Shown: positions 34,801 to 48,644, numbered from the stretch's first letter. The stretch: 64,000 bases of DNA from Casuarina equisetifolia (GCA_028551475.1 CM052356.1:28795884-28859883); one strand, 5' to 3'. Translations and numbers: made by a program. The notes: generated from the letters alone by a model not told the origin.

Positions 34801-35125
34801 CTGCAGAGATTATCGAAAAGCGACTTAAACAGAATGGTTATTTTGGCATCTGTTGAAACCGAGATCGTTTTCTTTTGGGAAAATGAAGTCAACTGCTAGG
34901 AATTAGTGGGTGTTTACCAACCATAACGAACACTATAGCCTATAAAATTTGAATCATTGCCTCAATAAAGTTTGAAATGAGTAAATAGCTTAATGATTCA
35001 TGATTACTGGATAATCAAGATGGATGAATTCTTGTGTCGATAAAAGGAAATGATGGGGTCTATCATCCTGTTGTGGACGTCCGACCTATATTATCAAACC
35101 CAAAAGGTCTTCCACTTCCATCCAG

Positions 35126-35170
<45 letters not shown>

Positions 35171-35690
35171 AAGAATTAATAAAAAAGAGGGGGTGCAAGG
35201 AGAGACAGAAACGAGCTCTAAACAATAATAATCCCATCAAGCAACAATATAGAAGTAAAAGGGTTTTCTGTTGGAAAGAAAAAGCTAAAGACAAAATGCA
35301 CAGTAGAGAGAGAACAACTCAACAGAGAAGAGAGAGAGAGAGAGAGAGAGAGACAGAAAGTCTTTCACTAAAATACTAAAAAGATATCTGTTTTGTTGGG
35401 TTGAATCCCTTATCTCTGTTCTGGCCATCACCATCATTGCCCATTTTGTACAGCCTTTACTCACTCCGCATTCCATTTCTCTCTCTCTCTCTCTTTCCGT
35501 TTCTCTCTCTTGCCACTTCCATAGTTTCTCCTTTTGATCCTTCTCTCTTGCTAATGTTTTTTGTTTTCTGGGTTTGGGGGAAGCGGCTCGGAAAATCGAG
35601 TCCCAACATTCAAAATTGAAACTTTGCTCGTTGATCTCTGTTTTGGTGCTCTATTCCTCATCTGGGTCTCTACGGACTTGTTTATTTCCA
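31884..35690. other. 3' region of the ABHD17-type gene, intergenic DNA and promoter/leader of the response regulator
   Basis: No gene is supported. The short frames, including 32261-32533 minus and 33410-33759 plus, have no domain I recognise. A GC-richer island near 33480-33770 has two CCAAT motifs but no visible gene behind it. From about 35000 on, purine-rich GA repeats and pyrimidine-rich runs indicate the promoter and 5' leader of the gene at 35691. Confidence 0.4.
35129..35353. repeat. Two (AG)n tracts upstream of the response regulator
   Basis: (AG) runs at 35129-35167 (about 19 units) and 35329-35353 (about 12 units), plus CT-rich tracts near 35479-35512, lie within about 560 bases of the start codon. 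GA repeats of this kind are bound by plant BPC (GAGA-binding) proteins. Whether they do so here is an inference. Confidence 0.85.
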
Positions 35691-38600
35691 ATGACAGTGG
35701 AGGACCAAAGAAATAGTTTGGTGGGCGAAGATGGGGGTCAGGACAACTTTCCGGTGGGTATGCGGGTTCTGGCTGTAGATGACGACCCAATTTGCCTCAA
35801 AGTGTTGGAGAGCCTGCTTCGCAAATGCCAATATCAGGGTCTGATGCTTTTTGTGTTTTTGTTATTTTCTGTATTTTACAGAGCTACGTCTGATTTCGCG
35901 GAGAACGCGGATTAAACGTGAATTTTTATTCGTTCCCTAATTCTGCCATTTTTTTTTCTTCTTTTTTGTTTCTGTCAAGTATCTTATGGGGTTTATTATT
36001 GATAGGTGTCCTATTTTGTTGCTTTCTGTATCAAGTATCGGATAGTTTTGTTAATCTGAAGAGTGATGTCATAATATTATTCAGTTTATTTTACACGGAC
36101 CATTTTGGAGATCTCGTTTAATGGGCTACCAGTTCTTCTCTTTGAGTATTTTGGTTTAATTCTGATTTTCTTTGACTTTAATGGGCGGTTACATTTGTCG
36201 GCTACCTATTATGCATACAGTGATTTTGATGAACTTCTAGTTTGGTGGTAAGCTTGCAAAGATTGGGACCAAGAGGTTCCAAGTTCAACACCTCCCTAGT
36301 GTGTGAGTTGGGCTCGTAAAAGAAGTGGAAAAAAAAATATAAATAGCACATGAATTGGTTATGTTTGCTTATATATATGTGATTCTTCTTGATGCAGTTA
36401 CGACGAGCAATCAGGCGGTCATGGCTCTGAAAATGTTGAGGGAAAACAGAAACAAGTTTGACCTTGTTATCAGTGATGTGAATATGCCAGACATGGACGG
36501 TTTCAAGCTCCTTGAGCTTGTGGGACTTGAAATGGACCTACCAGTCATCAGTAAGCTTTGAGCATTTCCTTTTCTTTGAGATATATCTTCTGCTTTTCTG
36601 CCCGCAAATATTACTAGGTTTATATGGATGCAAGGTCAAGGGATTCCAGTTGGAGTGGAAGGACTATATCTAGTGACCGTGTAATTATTGAGTACTCCAT
36701 CTAGGAAATAGAGAAAAAATCGTTAGAATTCAGGAGTGAAGTGGTTAATTTAATTAACTTTTTCTATTGATGTGATTCCAGTGTTGTCAGCCCATAGTGA
36801 TACCAAGCTTGTGATGAAGGGAGTTACACATGGTGCATGTGACTATTTGTTGAAACCTGTTCGAATTGAAGAGCTCAAGAATATTTGGCAACATGTAGTC
36901 CGTAGAAAAAAACATGACCCCAAGGATCAAAACAAGTCACCAAATGAAGATAAGGCTGGTCGTGGTACTGGAGACCGTGGTCAAGAGGTCACATCATCAG
37001 GTAATGCAGATCAGAATGGCAAACTCAGTAGGAAGCGGAAGGACCAAGATGAAGATGAGGAAGAAGATGATGATGAGAACGGAAACGACAATGATGACCC
37101 ATCAACCCAGAAGAAGCCTCGGGTTGTTTGGTCTGTAGAGCTGCATAGAAAGTTTGTTGCAGCTGTAAACCAACTGGGATTAGAAAGTGAGTATCTGCCA
37201 CAAAGAGGCAATAGTTAGATTTGTTTCACAGAAACTATCATGCCTAATTACTATTTAATTTCTAATGCAGAGGCTGTTCCAAAGAAAATTCTTGACCTGA
37301 TGAATGTTGAAGGACTTACAAGGGAAAATGTGGCAAGCCATCTCCAGGCACAGATATTTCCTCTCTTTTCTTCACTCCTAAGACGAATATAATCTAAAGT
37401 TAGAGAGCTTTTGTCTATGAATAGTGTTGAGTTTTGGTGAGATGTAATGATATTCTGGTTAACCTGAAGGCTATTACCACTTTGAAAGAGTTGGTTAAGT
37501 TCTTGGAAACAAAGAATAAATCAAAAATGGGGGAAAGCATTTTTTGCTAAATATGTAGATATTAGTTCATGAATTCCTCAATAGAAGTTAAACCTCTGAT
37601 CTCAATTTTTGATGAAAAAACCTAAGTTTATAAAGTTAGGAGTGGAAGAGTTTGTTTAGACTGTATTGAGTAGTACAACACTTGGGTGGATTAGGGGGTA
37701 CTTTGAAAATTATAATGAGAGAAGACTTTGTAAAGATAGGGATGTACGATTCCAGATCAGCAGTAGTTTGGATTGTGACTCAGGGTTTTAGTTATAGCTT
37801 GCACACAAACGCTAACTAGAAGAGAAGGAGCTTAGCTTATGTGACAGAATTGGGGTCCATTGCCTTAATGAAGGAAGTTGTACTTTATTTGGCACATTGA
37901 AGAAGATTTAAGAATTTAGATTGCAGTAGCACCCTTAAGCTTACAGTGGAAATTTTTGTTGCAGAAATATCGGCTCTACCTGAAAAGAGTCAATGTTATG
38001 GCAACTCAGCAGGCTAGTATGGTAGCTGCACTGGGGGGTAAAGATTCCGCTTACTTGCGCATGGGTTCACTGGATGGCTTTGGAGAGTTCCGTGGCTTGG
38101 CTGGATCAGGAAGGCTTTCAAGCTCAGCTCTATCATCATATACACCAAACGGGATGCTTGGTAGACTAAATTCTCCTGCCAGTATATCACTTCGTGGAAT
38201 TACTTCTTCAGGAATTATACAGCCATGTGGCCAAAATTTGAGCAGCTCTATTAATACTATTGGGAAGCTCCAGCCAAGTCTGTTGCCTTCAAACCAAAGT
38301 GCAAGCTTATATCCAGGCATCCCAACATCATTAGAGCTCAACCAGTTGCAACAGAGCAAGTGCCTTGCGCCCATTGGTGATTTCAATCCTGTCAGGGATT
38401 CAACAGGTTTTACTGTTGCTACAAGCTTTCCTGACAACAGAGTGCCAGTTGGTGGCTCGAATAGTTTGTTATCAAGTGCCTCAAGCAATCCTTTGGTGTT
38501 ACAAGGAAATCCACAACAAACACATAATAGGGGAGCATTTGGAAATCAATCTCCTCTTGGAGTGGCTTCACTGACTGCTGACTCTCTCAACATCAGCAGT

Positions 38601-41333
38601 GGTGGTGGTTCTAATCTTGTGGATCATAATAGTAATGAAAGCTGGCAGGGTTCAGTTCCATTATCCAGATTTGCATCAAATGCTTTGCCACTGAGTGATT
38701 CTTTTGATTGTGACCAGTTACCTTCTAATAACTTCGGTATATCCTCTGCCAATCCTCATATTAAAAATGGGCCAATTAATTTTCCTGCAACCACTGCTGT
38801 TTCATCTACCCCAGAGGATTCAAGAAGAGATGCACAGTGCCAAGAAGGCCTGATTGGTAATGTTATTCAGAATATGAATTACACATCAAGGCAAAGGTGG
38901 GAAGAGCAGAAACATATTTACAATCAAAGCTTGAATCATACTGTTGGTGTTGTAAATCCTCTGGTTTCAGCGAACAGTATGGTGTGTCCCTTGGGCCAGA
39001 GTTCGGGGCAAAATAATGCAATCGGTGGCAGAAGTTTTGACACGGCTTTGATTACCCAATTAAATGGTGGTGCTCTGTCCATTGGACAGCATAATGAGGT
39101 TCCGAAGTCTGGTCTGGACACAAAGATGAAGTCCAATGCAGACTACCTGTTGGAGCAAACAAAGTCACAGGATGGTTTGATTCAAAATAGTTATGACTCT
39201 CTGGATGATATGATGAACGCAATGGTAAAACGGGTATGATAAACATCCTGCCTTTCTGCTGCTGATTGTGTACTTTTTTTCTTTTCTTTTGGTGCTTTTT
39301 TAAACACGTGGACATTTCTTTTGACCAAGTCATAATTTTACATGGTGTCACATAATCAGATTCAGTGAATATTGAAGCTTAGATTCTAGATTAGGTATGA
39401 TCCTGGGTTAATTATTCAGAGATATTTTATTTAGTCATTTACATGATGCAAAATCACATAGCTTCTACCTACTTGGTGGTTCTTTGAATATAAATTACTT
39501 TGGATGCGGGCAGTAAGACTTGTCAATACAGAAACTTCATTTCCAAACTCGTTATGCTTTTACATTCTTTCTTTTTTATTTTTGCTTGCTCATCTGCTGC
39601 TTATGTGATCAGCTTTGTTTGCACGCAAATCTCAGGCTAATACCATTCTGTTTATCACTACTTCCAGGATATAATGACTTCTAAATTGCAAAAAGGAATG
39701 ATGCTGACGGTACACAGTGGATTTTTTTTAGCGTGCTAAGCATTGTAGGACAATTGTTTATTGAAAAGAAGAAAGCAAAATGCATTAATACCTACATAGA
39801 ATTTTTGTTCCCAGTAAAAGGATGCAATATCATGGATTTCTTTAAGTGCAAGTGCCATATTCTTAGGAGCCACTTTGGATATTGAAGGAAAGATTAAAGA
39901 TGATTTTTCCTTCATGAAATCTCTCTCATCTTGATTTTCTAACTAGATAGGACTCTTGTCTAAGTGAATAAGCAAGGTGAGCCCCATTTTAGCCTGCGTT
40001 GGGTTTGCCACAAATAACGGGCATCGTCATTTCATCCAATCACGCCCTATGCAGGCTCATTAATTCTTTCCATTGGATTGCTATTGGCTTACTGCGGGCT
40101 GTTTTATGAATGCCCCTTTGATTGTTTTCATGCCTGCAGCCTCGTAACCTTAGCTATTACCAAGGATTTAACTTTTATGATAGTCTTGTGTAGATAGATT
40201 TCAATAATGGTCAGTTTGCCCACCAACCAGGCATTTGTAGAGTGAGAATGCATTATCTGGTGTTCATTCTCTGTTAATGACTAGTGTTGTATATTAATAT
40301 TGATTTATGTAATGCATATACAATTTAGTTAGTCAGCATGATTTATGAATGCACACCTGTTTGTTCACTGTTTTTTGCACATGCCTTTCTGATAAATGAT
40401 GGCTTTATGCAAATATGTACCAAAACATCTTAAGGTCCATTGTTTTGGAGCAATCCTTTTAGAGTATGTTCTAGTATTTAGGTACATATTTGTATTTATT
40501 TTGGTAATAAATGATGGAGTAAGAAAACTTAAAGATATAGTAGAGAGTGTTGTCTAAGGTAGAATCTTTATCAACTATCACTCATTTCAGTTGACTTTTA
40601 AATTTTAGAGAAACATATATAAGAAAATGGGCCTTCAATGCAACAAATCTTAGTGTTGCTTAGCCAGCTAGTTAGGTGCTACGTTAGTAGAGTTTCCAAT
40701 TGTGAGGTCTGGAGTTTAACACTTGGTATGCATGAATTAGGGTGTGTGCCTTGTAATACTAAAAAAATTAAAAAATAAAATAAAATAAAATAAAAAATAT
40801 AACAAATCTTAGATCAATTATTTTCACATGCTCCACGTAGACAGAAATATCTCTTTTTGGCATGACATATACTGTTATGAATTTTTTGTTTGTCCACCAT
40901 GTAGTCGTTTGAATACAAATAGAGATGAAAGGTAGTGTAGGTTTGCCATATTTTGTGGTAAGCTGGTGCCTGAGGTGGCTTAGGTGATGCAAGTGGAGAT
41001 AAGGGGGAGATTTGTAAGTCATGGATGGTTCAGATCATATAAAATTAGTTTTGCCAATTTGAGTTTTTCTTATCATTGGGCTTGATTAAACATGTAGAGA
41101 CGTAACTGCTTTCTATTCATTACTTCTGGGTAGCTTTAGTTTATTTCGTGGGAACTTTTTATTAATTGTTTATTTCAAGATCTCAGTTGTGGCCAGGCTC
41201 TTTTATTTTTTGTCTTTTCCTGTTGATCATCTTGTGACAGTATCCTGTGCACCTCATACAGGAGCAAAATAATATGATGCTGAGTGATGGGGAATTTGGA
41301 TTTGATGCCTACTCACTTGGGTCGTGTATATGA
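35691..41333 (+). CDS. Type-B response regulator (cytokinin signalling transcription factor, ARR1/10/12-like)
   Basis: Six exons: 35691-35838, 36398-36550, 36782-37186, 37271-37347, 37965-39233 and 41262-41333; 707 residues. The receiver domain (about 24-140) has the acidic pocket DDD at 30-32, the phospho-accepting Asp76 in [10 protein letters not shown] and Lys125 in LLKPVR. A basic RKRK (184-187) and an acidic stretch (188-206) precede the GARP/Myb-like DNA-binding domain (about 212-270: [11 protein letters not shown] to [11 protein letters not shown]). The rest is Ser/Asn/Gln-rich, as in the activation region of this family, ending with [12 protein letters not shown]. Phosphorelay from cytokinin receptors through HPt proteins to Asp76 would activate target genes in the nucleus. 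Intron 4, inside the DNA-binding domain, begins with GC (CCAG|GCACAG), and intron 5 is about 2 kb. The subfamily assignment to ARR1/10/12 rests on receiver and GARP similarity. Confidence 0.93.
36237..36350 (+). repeat. SINE-like segment in intron 1 of the response regulator
   Basis: TAGTTTGGTGGTAAGC (A-box-like) and GAGGTTCCAAGTTCAACACC (B-box-like) are about 30 bases apart, followed by an A-rich tail near 36330-36350. This is the arrangement of plant tRNA-derived SINEs. Confidence 0.5.
40650..40800 (+). repeat. SINE-like segment in intron 5 of the response regulator
   Basis: CTAGTTAGGTGCTAC and GAGGTCTGGAGTTTAACAC resemble the A and B boxes of a tRNA-derived SINE. A conserved-looking GTGTGTGCCTTGTAATAC and a long A-rich tail (AAAAT repeats to about 40800) follow. 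Confidence 0.55.
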
Positions 41334-42427
41334 GGTCTCTAGTTCTTGGAGAATCGGAGGGCATCACCAGCATAAATAGACTCCTGTTAAGGAGCTTGTA
41401 TTATTATGTATTTTCTTCATCTTTTTTATCCTTTTCTTTTTGTCTCTCTGCTATTGAATATTGCTTCCTAGTTCCAACTGTTAACATAAGATCTTTTTCT
41501 TAATTAGTTCTTTCTAATTTTGTTCTTGTTGTGATAAAACAATGGCATGAGAAATTCATAATATCTCTTTATGATTTATTTAATGAGTAGATGTATGTGT
41601 ATCTCTTTGCTTTTTATAGTAGCAACAAAAGACAGTATAATTTGTTAATGTTGTAATCAAAATCTAAGAACCATCTTGACTTGGTTTTTTTCTCACAGCT
41701 GCGACCAAAGTACTATATTGTCTTGGGGTGTGGAAGGGTGTGATTTCCTTTCATATGGACAGCAATTTGAAGATTTTGTACGAACAATTTGAGAAAGCAG
41801 ATTGACTTACATCATGGGATAAATCCTTACATATTAAGATTAAGACTTGACAGGTTTTGGGTTCTTATTTTGTTTGAAGTACTATTGTTGAGCAAGAACT
41901 TTTCATGCTAAAGTTAACAGGAAGCACGCTTTCTTTTTCTGGTTGAGAAAAATAACAGGACTTCCGTAAACTGATGTATGCATTCATATAAACAGAAATA
42001 CGGGAAGTCAGTATGAGACGATTTTTGCGTTCCTCCAAAAGCTGAAAATATAGAATTACATATGGATCTTGTTGGGAAGAGGCTATATCGTGAATGAGTA
42101 GGAGAGGAGAAAAGTAAAATTACAAACACACGAAAAAAAAAAAAAAAGCATATTGGGGGAATTCAGCAGAGAAAGAACAAAAAAATTAAGAGGCTAGTTT
42201 GAGCAAGTAAATCGAGGTAGTAACATCCAGCAATCTTGACACGTGACTATGCATTATCATCTTTTCTTATGTATACTTTCTGACCCTCAAGAAAGTCAGG
42301 TTTCCTTGAAAGCGTAAACCCCTTCATATCTTTATGTGTCTTCTGGACTATCAAATGTGGAATTTGAAGGCACCAAGTTATATCAACTGACTAGAACCCA
42401 GCAAGGAAATAGATACAAACGTTAGAG
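41334..42427. other. Convergent 3' regions of the response regulator and the CBP60 gene
   Basis: No gene is seen. The two genes face each other, and this 1.1 kb should hold both 3' untranslated regions and poly(A) sites. Confidence 0.5.
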
Positions 42428-45400
42428 TCAATCTAACTCTGTAAGCTGAGCTCTTCTTTCTGCAGCTCTTTTCCTTACAAAGATCCCCCACCTTAAAGCA
42501 GCTTTAAGTTTAAGCCATCCGACAACTGCTTTCCCTGAGCTCCGGCTTTGCTCATGACCAAATCCCTTATCCATCTGAGACTTATATTCAACACTGTAAG
42601 AGAAACAAGTCTCCCCAGGTTGACCAAAACCAACCCCCATTCCAACACCAATTCCCGTACTATATGTCTTTAGCAGACTCTGCATGTCATCACTTGCCAA
42701 CATCTCTGAACTCCTAAGCCGGAGTTCCTCAGCAAAAATGTTTTCTGATCCCTGCCCGTTCCTCGGGTTAGACCAGTCTCCTGAAAAGTATGAATTCCCA
42801 ACAGCAGGATTTCCAAATGAAATGCAATCCATGTTGCCTGATAATGCAGCTTGCGGGTCATTTAATGTCACAACTTCTGTTGGATTAGACCTCACAAATG
42901 GAAATTCAATCAACTGGGGGACTGATTCTTGGTTATATTGGCTTTGTGTGCTGGGTTCAGAGATATACTGCTGCTGCCTGTTTTCAGCAGTCGCCATATT
43001 CGGACCTGCATCATAATAGTGGTCGGCCATGGGTGCTGCTGGGGCTTCTATTGCTTTCTTAGTACTGGCGAAGTTCAGGACTTTGCTGTCATATTCGACA
43101 ACTTGATGCCAATTATCATATGCTCTTTTCACCAGGGTATCGACTAGAAGCTGCAAGGAGTTCAAAATGAATGAGCAGAATTAACTGACAAGTGTGTCAA
43201 ATGAATGCTTAAAGGACAAAATCATTCAATTCCCAAATGAGTGTTTGGGTTCCATTCTGTGGAAATAACTTTTAACAAATCAAAAGTAGAAGCAGAATAG
43301 CCAAGTTGTTGTCGCTCAATTTTTGCAACTGCTTATGCTAGATGAGCCAAAATTATGATTTATTATTGCATAAGCAGAAAGGCCACTTGATAGCATGTAG
43401 AAAATTAGTAGTCATGTATTATTTCGTTTCTGAATGCCACATAATATCCATATGAATTGGCCATGGCACTTCCTGAATGAGCTTTTTTGTCACTTCCTCT
43501 GACCAAGGCAATTTTATACCTTAGTTGTTGTTAGTAATTCGATGTTCTTAGTTAAAACATCCAAGTAACATTATACTCGAGTGTTATGATGATATGTTTG
43601 TATTAACTTGAGCACCTCTTTACAAAACTTTGTATGTCTTTTGTGAACATAACTGGGGGAAAGCACATACTATAAATAAATGTGGCCTAACGAATATGTC
43701 TTATGCTGATCAACATTCCTGAGAAATTAAGAAAAACCGCCTCAGGAATATGTCTAATGCTGATCAACATTCCTGAGAAATTAAGAAAAACCAACCTTTT
43801 GGCTGTGGGAAAGCGACTCCAAGGAGAGGAATTGCCCATCAGCAATAAGGCCTCTAAGCTCATAAATATGGTTGAACACAATGCCAGTGCCCTGTGTTTC
43901 ATCTGTGTAGTAAATATAAAGCTTGCCGCCCAAGACACATGTTTTTGCATGCTCCACCGTGTTCTCCCACATCCTGTTAGACATTCCACTTCCAAGGATC
44001 TACATTGTGAACAACAAAATAAGAAACAGAAAATTTAACCAAAAAAAAAATATCAAACTAAAGAAAGAATAAGAAATAGAAAGGAAAGAGAAAATTGTTT
44101 ATGAACAAAGTGAAAATCAAGTAAACCCTTACATTTCTTAATCTTTGTGGATCCCTGACAAGAAGGCGAAGGAAATCTTCAACAGTCATGATTTCAGCCT
44201 TGATTAACTTTTTGTGCAGTGCTCCATCCTTTGCTATTCTGTCCAATCTCCAAACTTCGTCATGCAAAGCAGGAGGGTAGTGTTTCTTGTATACTGAAAT
44301 TACAGGAAGAATAATTTCACTGACACAAGATTTGCATAAATGTTTAGAAGAAAGAGAGAAATATCTAAAGCATAAATGTGTCAATATATGCATTGACATA
44401 AAACTAACAACATGCAACTCACACTAAACTAAGTGAGGTCCAGTACACAAAGAATGAAACTGGATGCAGTACCAAAAATATTCTACAGAAATTGTAATAG
44501 ATGGTATCCAAACCAACCAGTTCTTAGTCACTATTAACGGCACATGCCCTGGTGATCCTATAGTGATTCTCATTTGAAATAGACAACATAACGTGAGGTT
44601 GTTCTCTCAAGACAATTGATAGGCTTCACTTACCATCATCTGCCAGAGTATACCATAACAGTTGAGTTCTGCCTTTCACCGAAGTGAGAGCAGTTAGCAA
44701 TTTAACTGTTTCTCACTTAAATGAACTGCTTCATGATAACTTATCTTCCGATTTGTGTATAAAAATGCACTGTAAACCAACTTATATAGGGTTACATGCA
44801 GTCAGCATAATTGAAATGACTGCTAGATCAATCCACAATATTGAAGAAATGACTCTAGACCCCCTACAGTGGCTAGGAAGAAAAAATGCAAAATGTCCTA
44901 TCCTAAGAAAATGTATCAGCAACTTAAAAACTCACGTTCTCCCCTGTGATCTTTAACATAAAATGATTCTGTTTTAGCCTCACGAACACGAATTCCCTCA
45001 CAGTATCCAGGGGCAACCTTCACACCAAGCCTGAACTTTCTGCACCTTATCCAGCTGGAATTGTCAGTAAAAGTAAGATCTCCTAGTGTTCCAACCCCTT
45101 GCTTGAGGACCACCTGTAGATCCCCAGTCAAAAGTGGTCTTTTCCCCTCACGTTCCTTTACTTCACGGTTTTCAAAGTGATCTTTGGTCCAATCCTCATC
45201 AGCTTCCTCATTAAAGTCCCCGTCAAGCACCACTACATTCAATTTGGCTGCTGACTCAGGTCCAGTTTGCATAACATTGCCTGTATTCAGGTCTAGCAAG
45301 ACAACATGGATAGCTGCTCCTTGCTCTCCCTCAACCTTTCCACCTGTGAATAGGTGTGGTGGCATTCTTGTTCTGAAATGAAGTTGCAGATTTGTTCCAA

Positions 45401-47956
45401 CTGGGCCCTCTAATTGTGGAGCAGGGGATCTGTCAAAATTGAAAACATGATCAATTAGTTTATAAGGAGGAGGCATCATCATTAAGACACAGAGAAAGTT
45501 ATTCCCTACAAAATTACCAATTCTTCTTAATGTCTATGGTTCATATACACCTCATGTACAACTGAGAGTCCTGATTTTATCTGCTTTAACACAATCCACA
45601 TACAGTCATCAAGGAGGCACCAAACTTATTAACCACTATGCTTGGAAATCCTCTTACAATCCAATAGGATCACAGCAAGAATCACTCCCATATGTTCACA
45701 TTAAGATTTATGTTCCTAAAACTTCAGGATTCATGAGTCATGACAAAGATCACACTAAAGCCCGCAATTACCCAGGTAGTTGAGACTAGGCCAGCCTTGC
45801 TGCTTAGTTAGATATAGATTCTTATCTCCAACAACAACACAGGGTTTGTTTGTTCTGATCTTTAATATTTCCGATGATGCATGTTTTTATGAAGAAACAA
45901 CAGCAGGCTCTCCAAAAAGATCATTTGAGTCTCTAATCAACTTAATATGCCTTATACCAACATGTAGCAGGGCTGCATATATACTGCCATTTGTCTTTAA
46001 TATTTGTCAGCATCATAAAGATCTCAGGCTGACAATGTATAGACAAATATGAAAATTGTTAGCATCTAAATGTCAATCCTCGAACTCACCTTGCTGCTGC
46101 ATTTGATGGCCCTAACTTTGTTAAAGCACGTTCCACTTCTTCACTTACCTGTTATTAGGAAAATGGAAAAATTAACAGGAGATCTAGTGAGGCAAGAAAG
46201 GAATAAAAAATAAAATATATATGCCCAGAAAAACTATAGACATGACTCACTACGGCCTGTACATGTGAATTCCTGATCTATGCAAGAATATTAACAATTG
46301 ATTGGTTAGTTTCTTTATTTGTTTTGGCAAAAGAATTATAAATGAACGTGGTTAAAAAGCACCATTTCCTTCCTGTTCTTATGATTTGCAATATTCAGAG
46401 ATAGAAGGTAAAGGAACTTCTAAAATACATAAAATATGTTATTCATCACAATGAAGTTTTTTTAAACACTTTCAGAAACTGAATCAAGAAACATTCTTCA
46501 CTTCTTGAGCAAGAAACATCAATCAACTTAGAAATGGTGGCTAGCACAGAGAACGTTAGTTTAGAGGTCAAACACACAAAAATATAGGAGCAAACATTTA
46601 AAGTTTGACATAAATGCCACTACAAACACACACAGAGTCAAACCAAATTTAAAGGGGAGCCAAAAGGAACCCATTATTTCCCAAAAGTTTTCCAAGCACA
46701 CATCCGAACCCTCCACTGAAAAAAAAATCCCCAAAACCTTCAACATATTGAGAAGGTGAACATTAAATAAAGTATCATAACCTAACATCTGTTTTTTTGC
46801 AACAAATCACTGGGAAAAATTAACTTTATGACTCACAATTCTGCGGAGAAGAGGCTCTAAAGATGAGCATAGTCTTTGCAAACTATCCACCTTCACAGCT
46901 TCCACAATTACACTGCACATAAATTGAACTCTATAATCATTGGATGGATGCACAAAATTGAAACTGAAGACTTTCGCAGATAACATCAAGCAAAAGCATA
47001 TCAACGAGAAAGATAATAATAACAAGAGTAATGAATTACAATGTTAGTGATATTATTCAAAAAGATAAGGAGGTCAAAGGTAAAATTAAGGTCAAGTCTG
47101 GAACAAAACATAAGTTGGTCAAGTTTTATGTTTTTGTCTTCCCCAATATCTTCTTACCCCAATTGCCCCCACTGTCTCATCTTTGATTAGCCATCTTTTA
47201 ACAAAGATGTCAATCTAAGACACAAGGGCCAGCCTTGCATTAATCATTCCATTTGCTCTCGACTACGAGTATCGATTCCCTATGCAAAATCAGATATTTC
47301 CTGAATACTATCAAATGTTAAGCTTGTCTTGAAGCAGTTTCAATTGCTCTGTAAAGCTTGCATGTATGGAAAAGTCAATATGCGACAAGCATCTTGCTAC
47401 AAAGATCTGGCAAACTGGCGTTGACTTCAAAAAGACAGTCAAAACTTTTTTAAGGAAAAACACCAGCACTGGAATCAGGTTATCATGGAAGCACACATTC
47501 TGGAGTGGCATTGGCATAGGATTATATGAACTTTTTGCAATTAACTAGAAGAAAGCGAGACTAATTTGTTTCGTTCTATCTTAAAGTCCACTTCGGATCC
47601 TAAGAGACGGATTTCAATCCACCAATTATCTCAGAAACGCCATAACCTATTATGGATGAACAAACCCTCAAAACCATGCGTAGCTCTATGTGGGCAAAGA
47701 CACTTCAAGAAATGAAACCAAACAAACAAAAAACCAATTTTTGAACGTTTCAAAGAACAACTGTACAAGTATTTAAGAACCAAAGGAAGGATTCTTATCA
47801 ACAAAAAAAAACATACACAACCAAAAAGTTGATCGAAACAAACCTCGCCAAAGCTGGCAACTTCGGCTTCTTCGATCCGGGAACGTGCTCTGCATCATCC
47901 TCCACGCCATGCTCATACCCTCTCTTCGCCAGTCTGTTACTCATCGGACTTTCCAT
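42428..47956 (-). CDS. Calmodulin-binding protein 60 (CBP60) family transcription regulator
   Basis: Seven exons: 47844-47956, 46837-46912, 46090-46148, 44936-45429, 44133-44293, 43796-43999 and 42428-43150; 609 residues with consistent phases. The N-terminus is basic ([19 protein letters not shown]), and [19 protein letters not shown] is the start of the conserved CBP60 core. The DNA-binding/central region runs to about residue 370 (blocks [64 protein letters not shown]). The last 30 residues or so ([20 protein letters not shown]) are a basic amphipathic helix typical of the C-terminal calmodulin-binding site of CBP60a-f-type members. It differs in this from CBP60g, whose site is N-terminal, and from SARD1, which lacks binding. 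The family links Ca2+/calmodulin to defence and growth transcription in the nucleus. Confidence 0.93.
43692..43792. repeat. 54-base tandem duplication in CBP60 intron 6
   Basis: The unit starting GAATATGTCT(T/A)ATGCTGATC at 43692 is repeated at 43746 with one mismatch over 47 bases. The copy ends two bases before the exon 6 splice donor, so the exon itself is not duplicated. Confidence 0.9.
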
Positions 47957-48642
47957 CCAATCCAACAACACGATTCAACTATAATTACCAGATTTAGAAG
48001 CCAAAGAGATAGATATGAAAATTCCTTATATACTCCAACAAGCTTTACAGAAAGCTGCTTTCTTGGATCTGGGTAGTGTTGGAAGAGCCGTCGGTTCACT
48101 CCAAGATAGATAGATCTAAATAGATTTTTTCTCTTTATTCTAAGGTGTGTATTTTTATATTGTTCATGCGCGTGGCTGTGTGTGGAAGTGTATAATTGAA
48201 TGCCACAGCTGTTCCGAGCAGCTTGTGACGTGCCACTGCAAGAACACTGAAAGTAGAAACCGCGTTTTTGGATCTCTTTCCCGGTCCGCTGTGGGAGCTC
48301 TCCAAATCTTGGTTTTGAACGTCTCTCCCAAGAGGAGAGTCAATGTACTGTTGAGCCGACAGAAACGACCATGGTGTCTGATTTTAGTTGTCAATTCACG
48401 ATGGCTACAAGACACAGTGACTGTTTGGAGACTAAGAAAATGCCAAACGGGCCCCGTTGGCAGCGGGGTGGGATATGGGATGTCGTACTCGGAATCTAGT
48501 CAACGACGGCCCACGAATCTCTCTGCACATCCCTCCATTAATATTTGACATGAGAGCCTTTCAAGTATATTTGCTTTCATGGAACCTCTGAGAAATCTTT
48601 ATCTTGATGAAATTAGCTATTCGTTTTGACTATGTATGAAGG

Positions 48643-48644
<2 letters not shown>

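Noticed and set aside
38051..38488. 145-codon minus-strand frame in the response regulator
   Set aside because: Antisense shadow of the large coding exon.
42684..43016. 110-codon plus-strand frame in the last CBP60 exon
   Set aside because: Antisense shadow of the CBP60 coding sequence.
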